Shown one piece after another: positions 1 through 5,645 of a DNA stretch of 7,487 nucleotides. Origin of the DNA: Opitutia bacterium (GTDB taxonomy: Bacteria; Verrucomicrobiota; Verrucomicrobiia; Opitutales; Opitutaceae); the NCBI GenBank assembly GCA_003157575.1, contig PMKA01000149.1:1-7487 (forward strand). The letters run 5' to 3'. The notes beneath the pieces were generated by a model. The model ran no database searches, had not been told where the DNA came from, and saw nothing but the letters and a program-made list of their open reading frames with translations. Position 1 is the first letter of the stretch. Each line of letters opens with the position of its first letter. Made by a program: the position numbers and the translations under genes.

Positions 1-370
1 GGTTGGCGTAATCCCACATCATCTCAGTGCCGACGCCGATACCGTGCCCGGCGTTGATCACGACCAGCGCTAAATCGACGACGCGGAGGGCGTTGAGCGC
101 CTCACTGCTGAAATCGAGGTAGCCCGGGGTATCGAGCGCGTTGAGCCGGCGGCCCTGCCATTCAAGACTGAGCGGCGCCGTGTGGATCGAAATCTGCCGC
201 TGTTGCTCGCCCACGTGATAATCGGACACCGTCGATCCCTGCACGATGTTGCCCATCCGGTGGATCACGCCACCGCACATGAGCATGGCTTCCGCCAGCA
301 TGGTCTTGCCGGAGGTCGCGTGACCGACAATCGCGACGTTCCGAATGTCCGCGGGTTGGTAGGATTTCAT
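1..370 (-). CDS. EF-G-like translational GTPase (EF-G2 type), 5' end only
   Basis: The first 123 codons of a gene that leaves the window on the left. The protein starts MKSYQPADIRNVAIVGHATS. It has a P-loop GHATSGKT at residues 16-23, a switch I-like segment with EQQRQISI at about 55-62, and the G3 motif DTPG at 80-83 followed by a helix and the strand ALVVINA. This order is that of the GTPase domain of EF-G, RF3 and TetM-like factors. The non-canonical P-loop (canonical EF-G has AHIDAGKT) and the ISI instead of ITI resemble the EF-G2 paralogues of Thermus and other phyla rather than the main fusA product. Such proteins bind GTP and interact with ribosomes; their cellular role is poorly defined. 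The ATG at 370-368 is the only sensible start, since the P-loop follows at the usual distance, but no Shine-Dalgarno sequence precedes it. The gene is divergent from the peptidase gene. Family call is firm; the subtype is an inference because the G4/G5 motifs and domains II-V lie outside the window. Confidence 0.85.
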   Translation of the reverse strand, partial: MKSYQPADIRNVAIVGHATSGKTMLAEAMLMCGGVIHRMGNIVQGSTVSDYHVGEQQRQISIHTAPLSLEWQGRRLNALDTPGYLDFSSEALNALRVVDLALVVINAGHGIGVGTEMMWDYAN

Positions 371-478
371 AGACGAATCGTTTGATTGCGCCCGGGGGTA
401 AATGTTTTGGGTTCCGGGGGAGACAAATAGGCTCGATATTGCCGGTCCCGCAGGCAAGGTGAAAGTCACACAATTTCA

Positions 479-490
479 ACACGGCCGTGT
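479..490. promoter_or_regulatory. Palindrome ACACGGCCGTGT, possible operator
   Basis: A perfect 12-base inverted repeat with no spacer, 58 bases before the peptidase start codon. Its position in a divergent promoter region would suit a dimeric repressor or activator, but a 12-base GC-rich palindrome can also arise by chance in a GC-rich genome. No regulator is encoded nearby. Confidence 0.2.
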
Positions 491-533
491 GCTATCGCTT
501 GTTCAGCCTGCTTTCCCGGCATCCGGCGCGATC

Positions 534-540
534 AAGGAGA
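534..540 (+). promoter_or_regulatory. Ribosome binding site AAGGAGA of the peptidase gene
   Basis: AAGGAGA lies 8 bases before the ATG at 549. It is the clearest Shine-Dalgarno sequence in the window. It decides the start in favour of 549 over the upstream in-frame ATG at 402, which has no such site and would bury the signal peptide behind 49 extra residues. Confidence 0.8.
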
Positions 541-548
541 CCGAATTC

Positions 549-2423
549 ATGCAATCCATCAGCCTTTCTTCCTTCATTATGACCATGGGTGTTGTTCTCT
601 CCCCTGTGCTGACGGCCGCGGAACCGCCGTCGCACACCGATCCCGCCAGCACATGGGATCTGACCGTGCTTTTCCGTGACGACGCCGCGTGGCGCGCCGC
701 AAAGGACCAAGTCGCCGCGGAGATCCCGAAGATCAAGAACTACGAGGGTCGCCTCGGCAAAGACGCCGCGACCCTGCGCGAAGCCATGGATTTCATCTAT
801 CGGCTTCACAAGGAGCTTGACCGGATGGCGGTCTACACCTCGCTCAAGCGCGACGTGAACACGCGGGACTCGGCGGCTCTTGAGCTGAACCAGGAGGCGG
901 ACCTGCTCGGCACCGAGTTCTCGCGAGCCACGAGCTTCGTCAACCCGGAATTGCTGGCAGCGGGCGAAACCAGGCTGCGGGCCTTTCTCGACTCCGATCC
1001 CGGGCTCGCCCCTTATCGCTTCCCGATCATGGAGATTCTGCGCGCCGCGCCGCATACGCTCGGCGCCGAGGCGGAGGGCGTGCTCTCCGCCACCGGCTTG
1101 ATCACCGACGCCCCGGTCTCTTTCTACGGCATCCTCGCAAACGCCGACATTAGCTGGCCGACCATCAAGCTCGCTGACGGAACCGAGGCCCGCCTCGACC
1201 AGGCCGGATACACGAAATGGCGCGCCGCAGGCAACCGCGCCGACCGGCAGGCTGTGTTTGCCGCGTTCTGGAAAACCTTCCGGGATTATGAACGCACTTT
1301 TGGCGTCTCCCTCTATTCACAGGTCAAGGCCGACTGGTTCGACGCAAGCGTGCGCAAGTATCCCAGCTGCCTGGCGGCCGCGCTCGCCGGCGACGATATT
1401 CCCGAGTCCGTGTACCGCACGCTTGTTGCGGAGACCAACGCCGGCCTGCCGACGTTGCATCGCTATTTCAAGCTTCGCGGGCGCATGCTCGGCATCCCCG
1501 ACCTTCACTACTGGGACATCTATCCCCCGATTGTGAAACTCGACAAGGCGTTTTCCCTCCCTGACGGCAGGCGCCTGATACTCGACGCGGTGCGGCCGCT
1601 TGGCCCCGACTACGTTGCGTTGTTCGCCGCCAACATCAACGGACGTTTCACCGATTACTATCCCAAGCCCGGCAAGACCTCCGGCGCCTATGAGAACGGC
1701 GCGGCCTACGACGTACATCCGTATGTGCTGACAAACTACAACGACGACTATGAGTCAGTCTCCACCGTCGCCCATGAATGGGGACACGGCACGCATTCCA
1801 CGCTCGCCAACCACGCGCAGCCCTACCCGACATCGCAATACAGCATCTTCGTCGCCGAGATTGCCTCGACGTTGAACGAGGCGTTGCTCCTCGACCACAT
1901 GCTGAAGGTCGCGGACAACGATGATGAAAAACTCTATTACCTCGGCTCGGCGCTGGAAAACCTCCGCGCCACGTTCTTCCGCCAGGCGATGTTCTCCGAG
2001 TTCGAGCTCGCCATCCACGAGCGGGTGGAAAAAGGCGACTCCCTCTCCGGTGAGCAGCTGAGCAACATCTACGGAGACCTTCTGCGCCGCTATCACGGCG
2101 ACAGCCAGGGCGTGCTCAAGATCGACGATCTGGTCACGATCGAATGGGCCTATATCCCGCATTTCTATCACGCCTATTACGTCTATCAATATGCCACCTC
2201 GATCGCGGCGTCCCAGGCGTTCGCCGACCGCATCCTCAAGAGTGAACCCGGAGCCGTGGGCACCTATCTGGCCATGCTCAAGGCCGGCGGATCCGATCAT
2301 CCCTACGAGCTTGTCAAACGCGCAGGCGTGGATCTTGCCACTCCGGCTCCCTATCGCGCGCTTGTCGCCCGGATGAATTCGATCATGGACCAGATCGAGG
2401 TCATCCTCGCAAAGGGCAAATAG
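549..2423 (+). CDS. pepF: Secreted oligoendopeptidase F (M3 family zinc metallopeptidase)
   Basis: A 624-residue zinc peptidase that cleaves short peptides; its signal peptide places it outside the cytoplasm, most likely in the periplasm. Residues 1-23 form a hydrophobic export signal ending LTA before AEPP, with a probable cut after residue 23. The mature protein opens with the family's typical WDLTVLF (36-42), followed by the helical oligo-F N-terminal region. The catalytic domain carries HEWGH at 409-413 (H409 and H413 bind zinc, E410 is the base), and E437 in VAEIASTLNE is the probable third zinc ligand. The segment HFYHAYYVYQYATS at 538-551 is the conserved His/Tyr substrate-binding stretch near the C-terminus. 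Length fits PepF (about 600 residues) plus a signal. The start at 549 is fixed by its ribosome binding site. Odd points: most PepF enzymes are cytoplasmic, and this signal peptide has no Lys or Arg in its n-region. The gene appears monocistronic, with a terminator candidate 38 bases downstream. The symbol follows family membership, not proven orthology. Confidence 0.92.
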   Translation: MQSISLSSFIMTMGVVLSPVLTAAEPPSHTDPASTWDLTVLFRDDAAWRAAKDQVAAEIPKIKNYEGRLGKDAATLREAMDFIYRLHKELDRMAVYTSLKRDVNTRDSAALELNQEADLLGTEFSRATSFVNPELLAAGETRLRAFLDSDPGLAPYRFPIMEILRAAPHTLGAEAEGVLSATGLITDAPVSFYGILANADISWPTIKLADGTEARLDQAGYTKWRAAGNRADRQAVFAAFWKTFRDYERTFGVSLYSQVKADWFDASVRKYPSCLAAALAGDDIPESVYRTLVAETNAGLPTLHRYFKLRGRMLGIPDLHYWDIYPPIVKLDKAFSLPDGRRLILDAVRPLGPDYVALFAANINGRFTDYYPKPGKTSGAYENGAAYDVHPYVLTNYNDDYESVSTVAHEWGHGTHSTLANHAQPYPTSQYSIFVAEIASTLNEALLLDHMLKVADNDDEKLYYLGSALENLRATFFRQAMFSEFELAIHERVEKGDSLSGEQLSNIYGDLLRRYHGDSQGVLKIDDLVTIEWAYIPHFYHAYYVYQYATSIAASQAFADRILKSEPGAVGTYLAMLKAGGSDHPYELVKRAGVDLATPAPYRALVARMNSIMDQIEVILAKGK

Positions 2424-2460
2424 TCCGGGCCATTCTGCTGAAGCCGGCTCAATTACGGTC

Positions 2461-2490
2461 GCCACTGGCAGCGGCCTTGGCTTGTTTTTT
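2461..2490 (+). terminator. Rho-independent terminator after the peptidase gene
   Basis: The outer stem GCCA (2461-2464) pairs with TGGC (2478-2481). A small asymmetric internal loop (CT opposite T) separates it from the inner stem GGC (2467-2469) with GCC (2474-2476), closed by the loop AGCG. TTGTTTTTT follows directly (2482-2490). It begins 38 bases after the peptidase stop, in the right orientation. The stem is interrupted, so strength is uncertain, but the T tract is conspicuous in such GC-rich surroundings. Confidence 0.55.
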
Positions 2491-2709
2491 CCGGAGAAAA
2501 CGGGGTCTCCCGCAAAGCCGCGGACGCAAGATCAGTCCGCTATGGAATGGCTGGCGACCCGGGTCTCTCGCAGCGATCGTGCGCCTGCGTTTTGAGCCAT
2601 TTCGCGGTCTGAACTGTGCTTTTGGTGCTCCACCGACTGGCCTGATAAACGGTTTTTGTTCGGCATCCGCCCGCTGCAGACTGCGCCGTGGCCCCTTGGT
2701 CGCTCACAA

Positions 2710-2726
2710 TCCCCATTCGCTGGGGA
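2710..2726. repeat. Hairpin TCCCCA-TTCGC-TGGGGA at the head of the repeat cluster
   Basis: A perfect 6-base-pair stem (2710-2715 with 2721-2726) around the loop TTCGC. Its right arm is the beginning of the first TGGGGACAGGCTCC copy, so the hairpin and the repeat are one structure. There is no T tract after it, so it is not a simple terminator. Stem-loops of this kind are usual in REP-type elements. Confidence 0.5.
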
Positions 2727-2909
2727 CAGGCTCCAACTGGCGGCACGCCCGCGCGAGGGACAGGCTCGAACAATGGGAGCAGTCAAAGGCCAGGTCATGT
2801 CCGGAAAACGCTGGGGACAGGCTCCTGCATGTGATGGGGACAGGCTCCGTCGAAACCAGAACCAGCAGGGGGACAGGCTCCGACCGGGAGCAATCGAGGG
2901 ATAGACTCT
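2721..2909 (+). repeat. Cluster of five to six direct copies of TGGGGACAGGCTCC
   Basis: Exact 14-base copies lie at 2721-2734, 2812-2825 and 2835-2848. A 13-base copy, GGGGACAGGCTCC, is at 2869-2881. A copy with small differences, AGGGACAGGCTCG, is at 2756-2768, and a decayed one, GAGGGATAGACTCT, at 2896-2909. All point the same way. The gaps between them are about 20, 43, 9, 20 and 14 bases and share no sequence, so this is neither a tandem array nor a CRISPR. Short GGGGACAG-type motifs clustered between genes are typical of REP-like elements spread by RAYT (IS200/IS605-related) transposases; that link is an inference, as no transposase gene lies in the window. Where frames cross the cluster the copies encode runs such as GTGS or GDRL, which gene finders may wrongly call as proteins. 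Confidence 0.8.
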
Positions 2910-3064
2910 GTACGCATTTTGGAGGCGCGATCTGGGCTCCGCCTTTTCCAACTCGCCGTTGATCAAGAAGCGTTGACAGGCTGGCATGCTGCAGAATCCC
3001 GCAAAGGCAGGCGCAGCGCCATTTACCTCTCGCCGCACATCAAGCGCGCCAGGATATGCCCGAA

Positions 3065-4027
3065 CTAGGCGCGGGGATGCGCCTCATCATACACTCTCTT
3101 CAGACGCGCAACGCTCACATGGGTGTAGATTTGCGTCGTGGCCAGATTCACGTGTCCAAGAAGTTCCTGCACCAGGCGGAGATCAGCGCCCGCGTCGAGC
3201 AGGTGCGTCGCATAGCTGTGCCTGATCTTGTGCGGCGTCATGTCCGCCGGCAGACCCGCAAGCGCAAGGTACCGTTTGAGCAGCCGCTGAATCTGGCGCA
3301 CGCGAAGCCGTTCGTGCCGCGAATTGACGATCACAGGCGCGTCGACGGAACTCGTCCGCGCAAACTCGTCCCGCCACTTTACAAGGACGGCCATCGCCAC
3401 CCTGCCGAGCGGGCACAACCGCTCCTTGTTTCCCTTCCCGAGCACACGCGCAAATCCTCGTTCAAAGTCGATCTGGCCGTAGTTCAACCCGACCAGTTCG
3501 CTCACCCGCAATCCCCCTCCGTAAAGCAGCTCCATCACCAGACGGTCGCGCCAGGCTGTGAACGGATCCATACTTTCATTTTCGATCATGCGCTGTGGCC
3601 CCGCGAGTAGTTCAACCATCTGTTTTTCAGTCAGGAACTTCGGCAGGGGTTGGGCGAGCTTTGGCAACGGAAGTCCCGCCAGCGGAGAATGAGCCAGCCG
3701 TCCGCGGCGCAGCCAAAACTTCCAAAACGCCCGCAACCCCGAAATATGGTTGTGCAGCGTCCGCCGGCTGAATCGCCTCTGTCCCTCGATCACGAAATCG
3801 CGCAGATCCCGGGACTCAAGCCGGTCCCATCCGCGGTCGGCCAGGCCGCTTCGCGCCATCCAGCGCCAGAAATCCTCGAAGGCCTGACGGTAATTGCGCA
3901 CCGTATAGCGCGAATAGCGGCGCTCCTTTGCGAGATGTTCAAGAAACGGCGCCAGCCATTCCGCGACAACATCCGGCGGCACTGTCGCCAACGCCGGATC
4001 CGGCTGGTATTCACCCGCTGCATTCAT
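3065..4027 (-). CDS. xerC: Tyrosine recombinase XerC
   Basis: A 320-residue site-specific recombinase that, with a XerD partner, normally resolves chromosome dimers at dif during division. The N-terminal SAM-like (core-binding) domain covers about residues 22-110, with the typical RRYSRYTVRNYRQAFEDFWRW. The catalytic domain has the complete set: R174 in GGLRVSEL, K198 in LGKGNKER, H266 and R269 in HKIRHSYATHLL, H292 in LGHVNLATTQ, and nucleophile Y301 in QIYTHV. The ending VYDEAHPRA matches XerC better than XerD. The start is taken at the ATG at 4027-4025 because it lies 29 bases beyond the mazG stop and gives the usual XerC length. The frame stays open upstream, but that part overlaps mazG and reads as nonsense. 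No clear ribosome binding site is visible. Upstream mazG is on the same strand, so the two are probably co-transcribed. No dif-like site was noticed nearby. Confidence 0.92.
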   Translation of the reverse strand: MNAAGEYQPDPALATVPPDVVAEWLAPFLEHLAKERRYSRYTVRNYRQAFEDFWRWMARSGLADRGWDRLESRDLRDFVIEGQRRFSRRTLHNHISGLRAFWKFWLRRGRLAHSPLAGLPLPKLAQPLPKFLTEKQMVELLAGPQRMIENESMDPFTAWRDRLVMELLYGGGLRVSELVGLNYGQIDFERGFARVLGKGNKERLCPLGRVAMAVLVKWRDEFARTSSVDAPVIVNSRHERLRVRQIQRLLKRYLALAGLPADMTPHKIRHSYATHLLDAGADLRLVQELLGHVNLATTQIYTHVSVARLKRVYDEAHPRA

Positions 4028-4056
4028 CTCGGTGTCGGTCTCATTTCGAAAAAAGG

Positions 4057-4734
4057 CTAACCCTGCGGATTGGCTGCGTCCCAGGCCGCCTTCGCATCCC
4101 TCACAACCCTCGAAGTCTCCTGGCGCAGCGCCGATTCGGAGTCCAACCCTGCGGCCTGCGCGGCAGCCGCAAGCTCGAACAGCTGCCGTCCGAGCGTTTC
4201 CTCGGTCAGGACGGTTCCAAGCTCCCGGATCTTCTCGCGATCCACCATACCCGGGGCGCCCAGCTGTTTCTTCTCGACCTGTTTCCATACCGCCTCGGCA
4301 TACATCAGAGCCGGTAACTGGGGCGGAAGGTGTTTGAAGACGCTCGTCTCGCTCTTGCCTGCGGTCTGGCGCTCGGTCCGTTTGATCGCATCCCATTGCA
4401 CGAGAACCTCGGCAGACGAGTCCAGATGGCCGGGACCGAAGACATGGGGATGACGGCGCACCAGCTTCTCGTTGATCTCCCGGGCCACGTCATCAAAATC
4501 AAAATCGCCCCGCTCCTCAGCCAACTGGGCATGGAAAACCACCTGCACGAGCACGTCGCCGAGTTCCTCGCGCATGTGAGGGAGATCGAGCTGGTCAATG
4601 GTTTCGAGGAGCTCGCTGCATTCGTCCACGAGGCAGCGCGCAAGCGTCCGGTGTGTTTGTTCGCGGTCCCAGGGGCAGCCGTCGGGCGCACGCAGCCGGG
4701 CCACAGTCTGGCGGAGATCGTCAATGGCACTCAT
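4057..4734 (-). CDS. mazG: Nucleoside triphosphate pyrophosphohydrolase MazG
   Basis: A 225-residue all-alpha NTP pyrophosphatase that converts (d)NTPs to monophosphates and pyrophosphate, clearing aberrant nucleotides in the cytoplasm. The N-terminal domain shows the family signature GCPWDREQTH (19-28), then DECSELLE (37-44) and EELGDVLVQVVFHAQLAEE (56-74), whose acidic residues bind magnesium. RRHPHVFG (93-100) and VQWDAIK (112-118) complete the conserved block. The C-terminal repeat is recognisable (EAVWKQVEKKQLG, then GLDSESALRQ), but its EExGD-type motif reads EETLGRQLF, so the metal-binding Asp is lost and only the N-terminal site is likely to be catalytic. Length is somewhat shorter than E. 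coli MazG (263). I chose the ATG at 4734-4732; an in-frame GTG at 4758 would add eight residues, and neither has a clear Shine-Dalgarno sequence. It is divergent from trpC and upstream of xerC on the same strand. Confidence 0.92.
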   Translation of the reverse strand: MSAIDDLRQTVARLRAPDGCPWDREQTHRTLARCLVDECSELLETIDQLDLPHMREELGDVLVQVVFHAQLAEERGDFDFDDVAREINEKLVRRHPHVFGPGHLDSSAEVLVQWDAIKRTERQTAGKSETSVFKHLPPQLPALMYAEAVWKQVEKKQLGAPGMVDREKIRELGTVLTEETLGRQLFELAAAAQAAGLDSESALRQETSRVVRDAKAAWDAANPQG

Positions 4735-4743
4735 TGAGGAATG

Positions 4744-4805
4744 GGCGCAAGAAGACACAAAAAACGCAAAACATAAAGCCTTGCGCCTTGCGCGTCTCTT
4801 TGCGG
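4744..4805. repeat. Degenerate CGCAAAG-rich inverted repeat in the mazG/trpC spacer
   Basis: The left part (GCGCAAGAAGACACAAA from 4745, then ACGCAAAAC) and the reverse complement of the right part (CCGCAAAGAGACGCGCAAG, from 4805 leftwards) are clearly similar, so the spacer is an imperfect inverted repeat of purine-rich, CGCAAAG-like words. Low-complexity sequence of the form CGCAAAGACGCAAAG occurs between genes in many unrelated bacteria with no settled function. It fills nearly the whole divergent spacer, so it must overlap the promoters of mazG and trpC. Confidence 0.45.
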
Positions 4806-4821
4806 CTAATCAAGGCCGCTC

Positions 4822-5619
4822 ATGGACAAACTGACTGAGATCATGGCCCACAAGCGGCTGGAAATCGCACCGATGTTGCGTCCGGTATCCGACGCCGAGC
4901 TGGCCCGGACGAACGCAAACCGCCCCGCCCCGCCGCCTTTTGCCGCCGCCCTGCGCCGTGCTGACGGCAACCTCGCCGTCATCGCCGAGATCAAGCGCCG
5001 CTCGCCTTCCGCCGGCACCATCAAGAGCGGAGCCTCTTCGCCTGCCCAGGCCCGGCTCTATCAGCTCGCGGGCGCAGACGCGCTTTCGGTGCTGACCGAT
5101 GGGAAATACTTCGGCGGATCGCTGGACGACCTCCGCAGTGTGACATCCAGCCTGGGCGCGACCGCCATACCTCTCCCCTGCCTCCGCAAGGACTTCATGT
5201 TTCATCCGGTCCAGGTCCTTCAGGCACGGGAGGCGGGCGCGAGCGCCGTGCTCATCATTGTCCGGGCGCTGAACAACGGCGAAATCAGCATCCTGCACGA
5301 TTCGGCGCGTGCCGCCGGCTTGGACGTGTTGTTTGAAATCCATGATGAGGCCGACCTGGAGCGCGCCCTCCTCCAAAAGCCGGAGATTGTCGGCGTCAAC
5401 AACCGCGACCTGGCCGCATTCAAGACGGATATGGCCGTCAGCGAACGCCTGATTCCCATGCTACCGCGCGGGGTGATCGCCGTGAGCGAAAGCGGCATTT
5501 TCGCCGGAGCGGACGCCATCCGTGTCCGATCCGCCGGAGCGCACGCCATCCTCGTCGGCGAGGCGTTGATGAAATCGCGCGATCCGGCAAGTCTCATCGC
5601 CGAATTCCGCAGAGCCTGA
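4822..5619 (+). CDS. trpC: Indole-3-glycerol phosphate synthase TrpC
   Basis: A 265-residue cytoplasmic TIM-barrel enzyme that closes the indole ring from 1-(2-carboxyphenylamino)-1-deoxyribulose 5-phosphate, the step before tryptophan synthase. Conserved strands and loops are in order: IAEIKRRSPSAG with E56 and K58, ALSVLTDGKYFGGS (87-100), LRKDF with K123, FEIHDE with E172, GVNNRDL (191-197), VSESGI with E223 and S224, and AILVGEALM (242-250) for phosphate binding. All catalytic residues I know for the family are present. Length is that of a monofunctional TrpC, with no fused TrpF. A weak AAGG (4812-4815) precedes the ATG. TTGCGC-18-GCTAAT (4781-4810) could be a poor promoter, placing transcription very near the start codon. 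No other trp gene is adjacent; rsmA follows after 26 bases, so the pair is probably one transcript. Confidence 0.95.
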   Translation: MDKLTEIMAHKRLEIAPMLRPVSDAELARTNANRPAPPPFAAALRRADGNLAVIAEIKRRSPSAGTIKSGASSPAQARLYQLAGADALSVLTDGKYFGGSLDDLRSVTSSLGATAIPLPCLRKDFMFHPVQVLQAREAGASAVLIIVRALNNGEISILHDSARAAGLDVLFEIHDEADLERALLQKPEIVGVNNRDLAAFKTDMAVSERLIPMLPRGVIAVSESGIFAGADAIRVRSAGAHAILVGEALMKSRDPASLIAEFRRA

Positions 5620-5645
5620 TCCCCTGTCGGCGTCCGTCGCAAGCA

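Larger units (their letters stand above)
371..548. other. Divergent intergenic spacer (EF-G-like gene / peptidase gene)
   Basis: This 178-base spacer must hold the promoters of both flanking genes. I found no convincing -35/-10 pair on either strand. What stands out is a 12-base perfect palindrome at 479-490 and, next to the peptidase start, a good ribosome binding site at 534-540. An open frame runs through the spacer into the peptidase from 402, but it encodes no recognisable protein and is best read as untranslated leader. Confidence 0.5.
2491..3064. other. Gene-free strip between convergent peptidase and xerC genes
   Basis: About 570 bases between the terminator and the xerC stop. Open frames exist on both strands (for example 2477-2962 plus and 2532-3038 minus), but they give Arg/Ser/Pro-rich products without any domain and overlap one another, as expected of GC-rich noncoding DNA. 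The middle part holds the repeat cluster listed separately. I see nothing recognisable in 2491-2709 or 2910-3064 beyond a palindrome GACCCGGGTC at 2556-2565 and a partial repeat match GACAGGCT at 2975-2982. I find no tRNA and no convincing terminator for xerC. Confidence 0.6.

Noticed and set aside
402..548. In-frame N-terminal extension of the peptidase from the ATG at 402
   Set aside because: It has no ribosome binding site and would hide the signal peptide behind 49 residues without family similarity. The ATG at 549 has AAGGAGA at ideal spacing.
2721..2909. CRISPR array
   Set aside because: The repeat unit is only 13-14 bases, the gaps vary from 9 to about 43 bases, and no cas gene is present.
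2477..2962. 161-codon open frame on the plus strand through the repeat cluster
   Set aside because: The product is a Ser/Arg/Gly-rich string whose repeated GTGS and GDRL pieces are just the DNA repeat read in different frames. It starts inside the terminator stem, and no domain is seen.
2532..3038. 168-codon open frame on the minus strand of the same strip
   Set aside because: It covers the repeat cluster on the other strand and shows no domain or start signal. It is better explained as chance in GC-rich noncoding DNA.
2960..3064. Terminator for xerC on the minus strand
   Set aside because: A short GC stem (GGCGC/GCGCC) exists near 3010-3020, but it has almost no loop and no T tract follows.
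3056..3610. 184-codon plus-strand open frame antisense to xerC
   Set aside because: It is a shadow of xerC, which has all catalytic residues on the minus strand.
4028..4396. Upstream extension of xerC in its open frame
   Set aside because: The extra 123 codons overlap mazG antisense-free in another frame, are Gly/Arg-rich nonsense, and would make XerC far longer than its family.
4735..4758. GTG start of mazG eight codons upstream
   Set aside because: The extra residues (SSCAHSS) have no family match, and there is no ribosome binding site. The ATG gives the usual short leader before GCPWD, although the GTG cannot be fully excluded.
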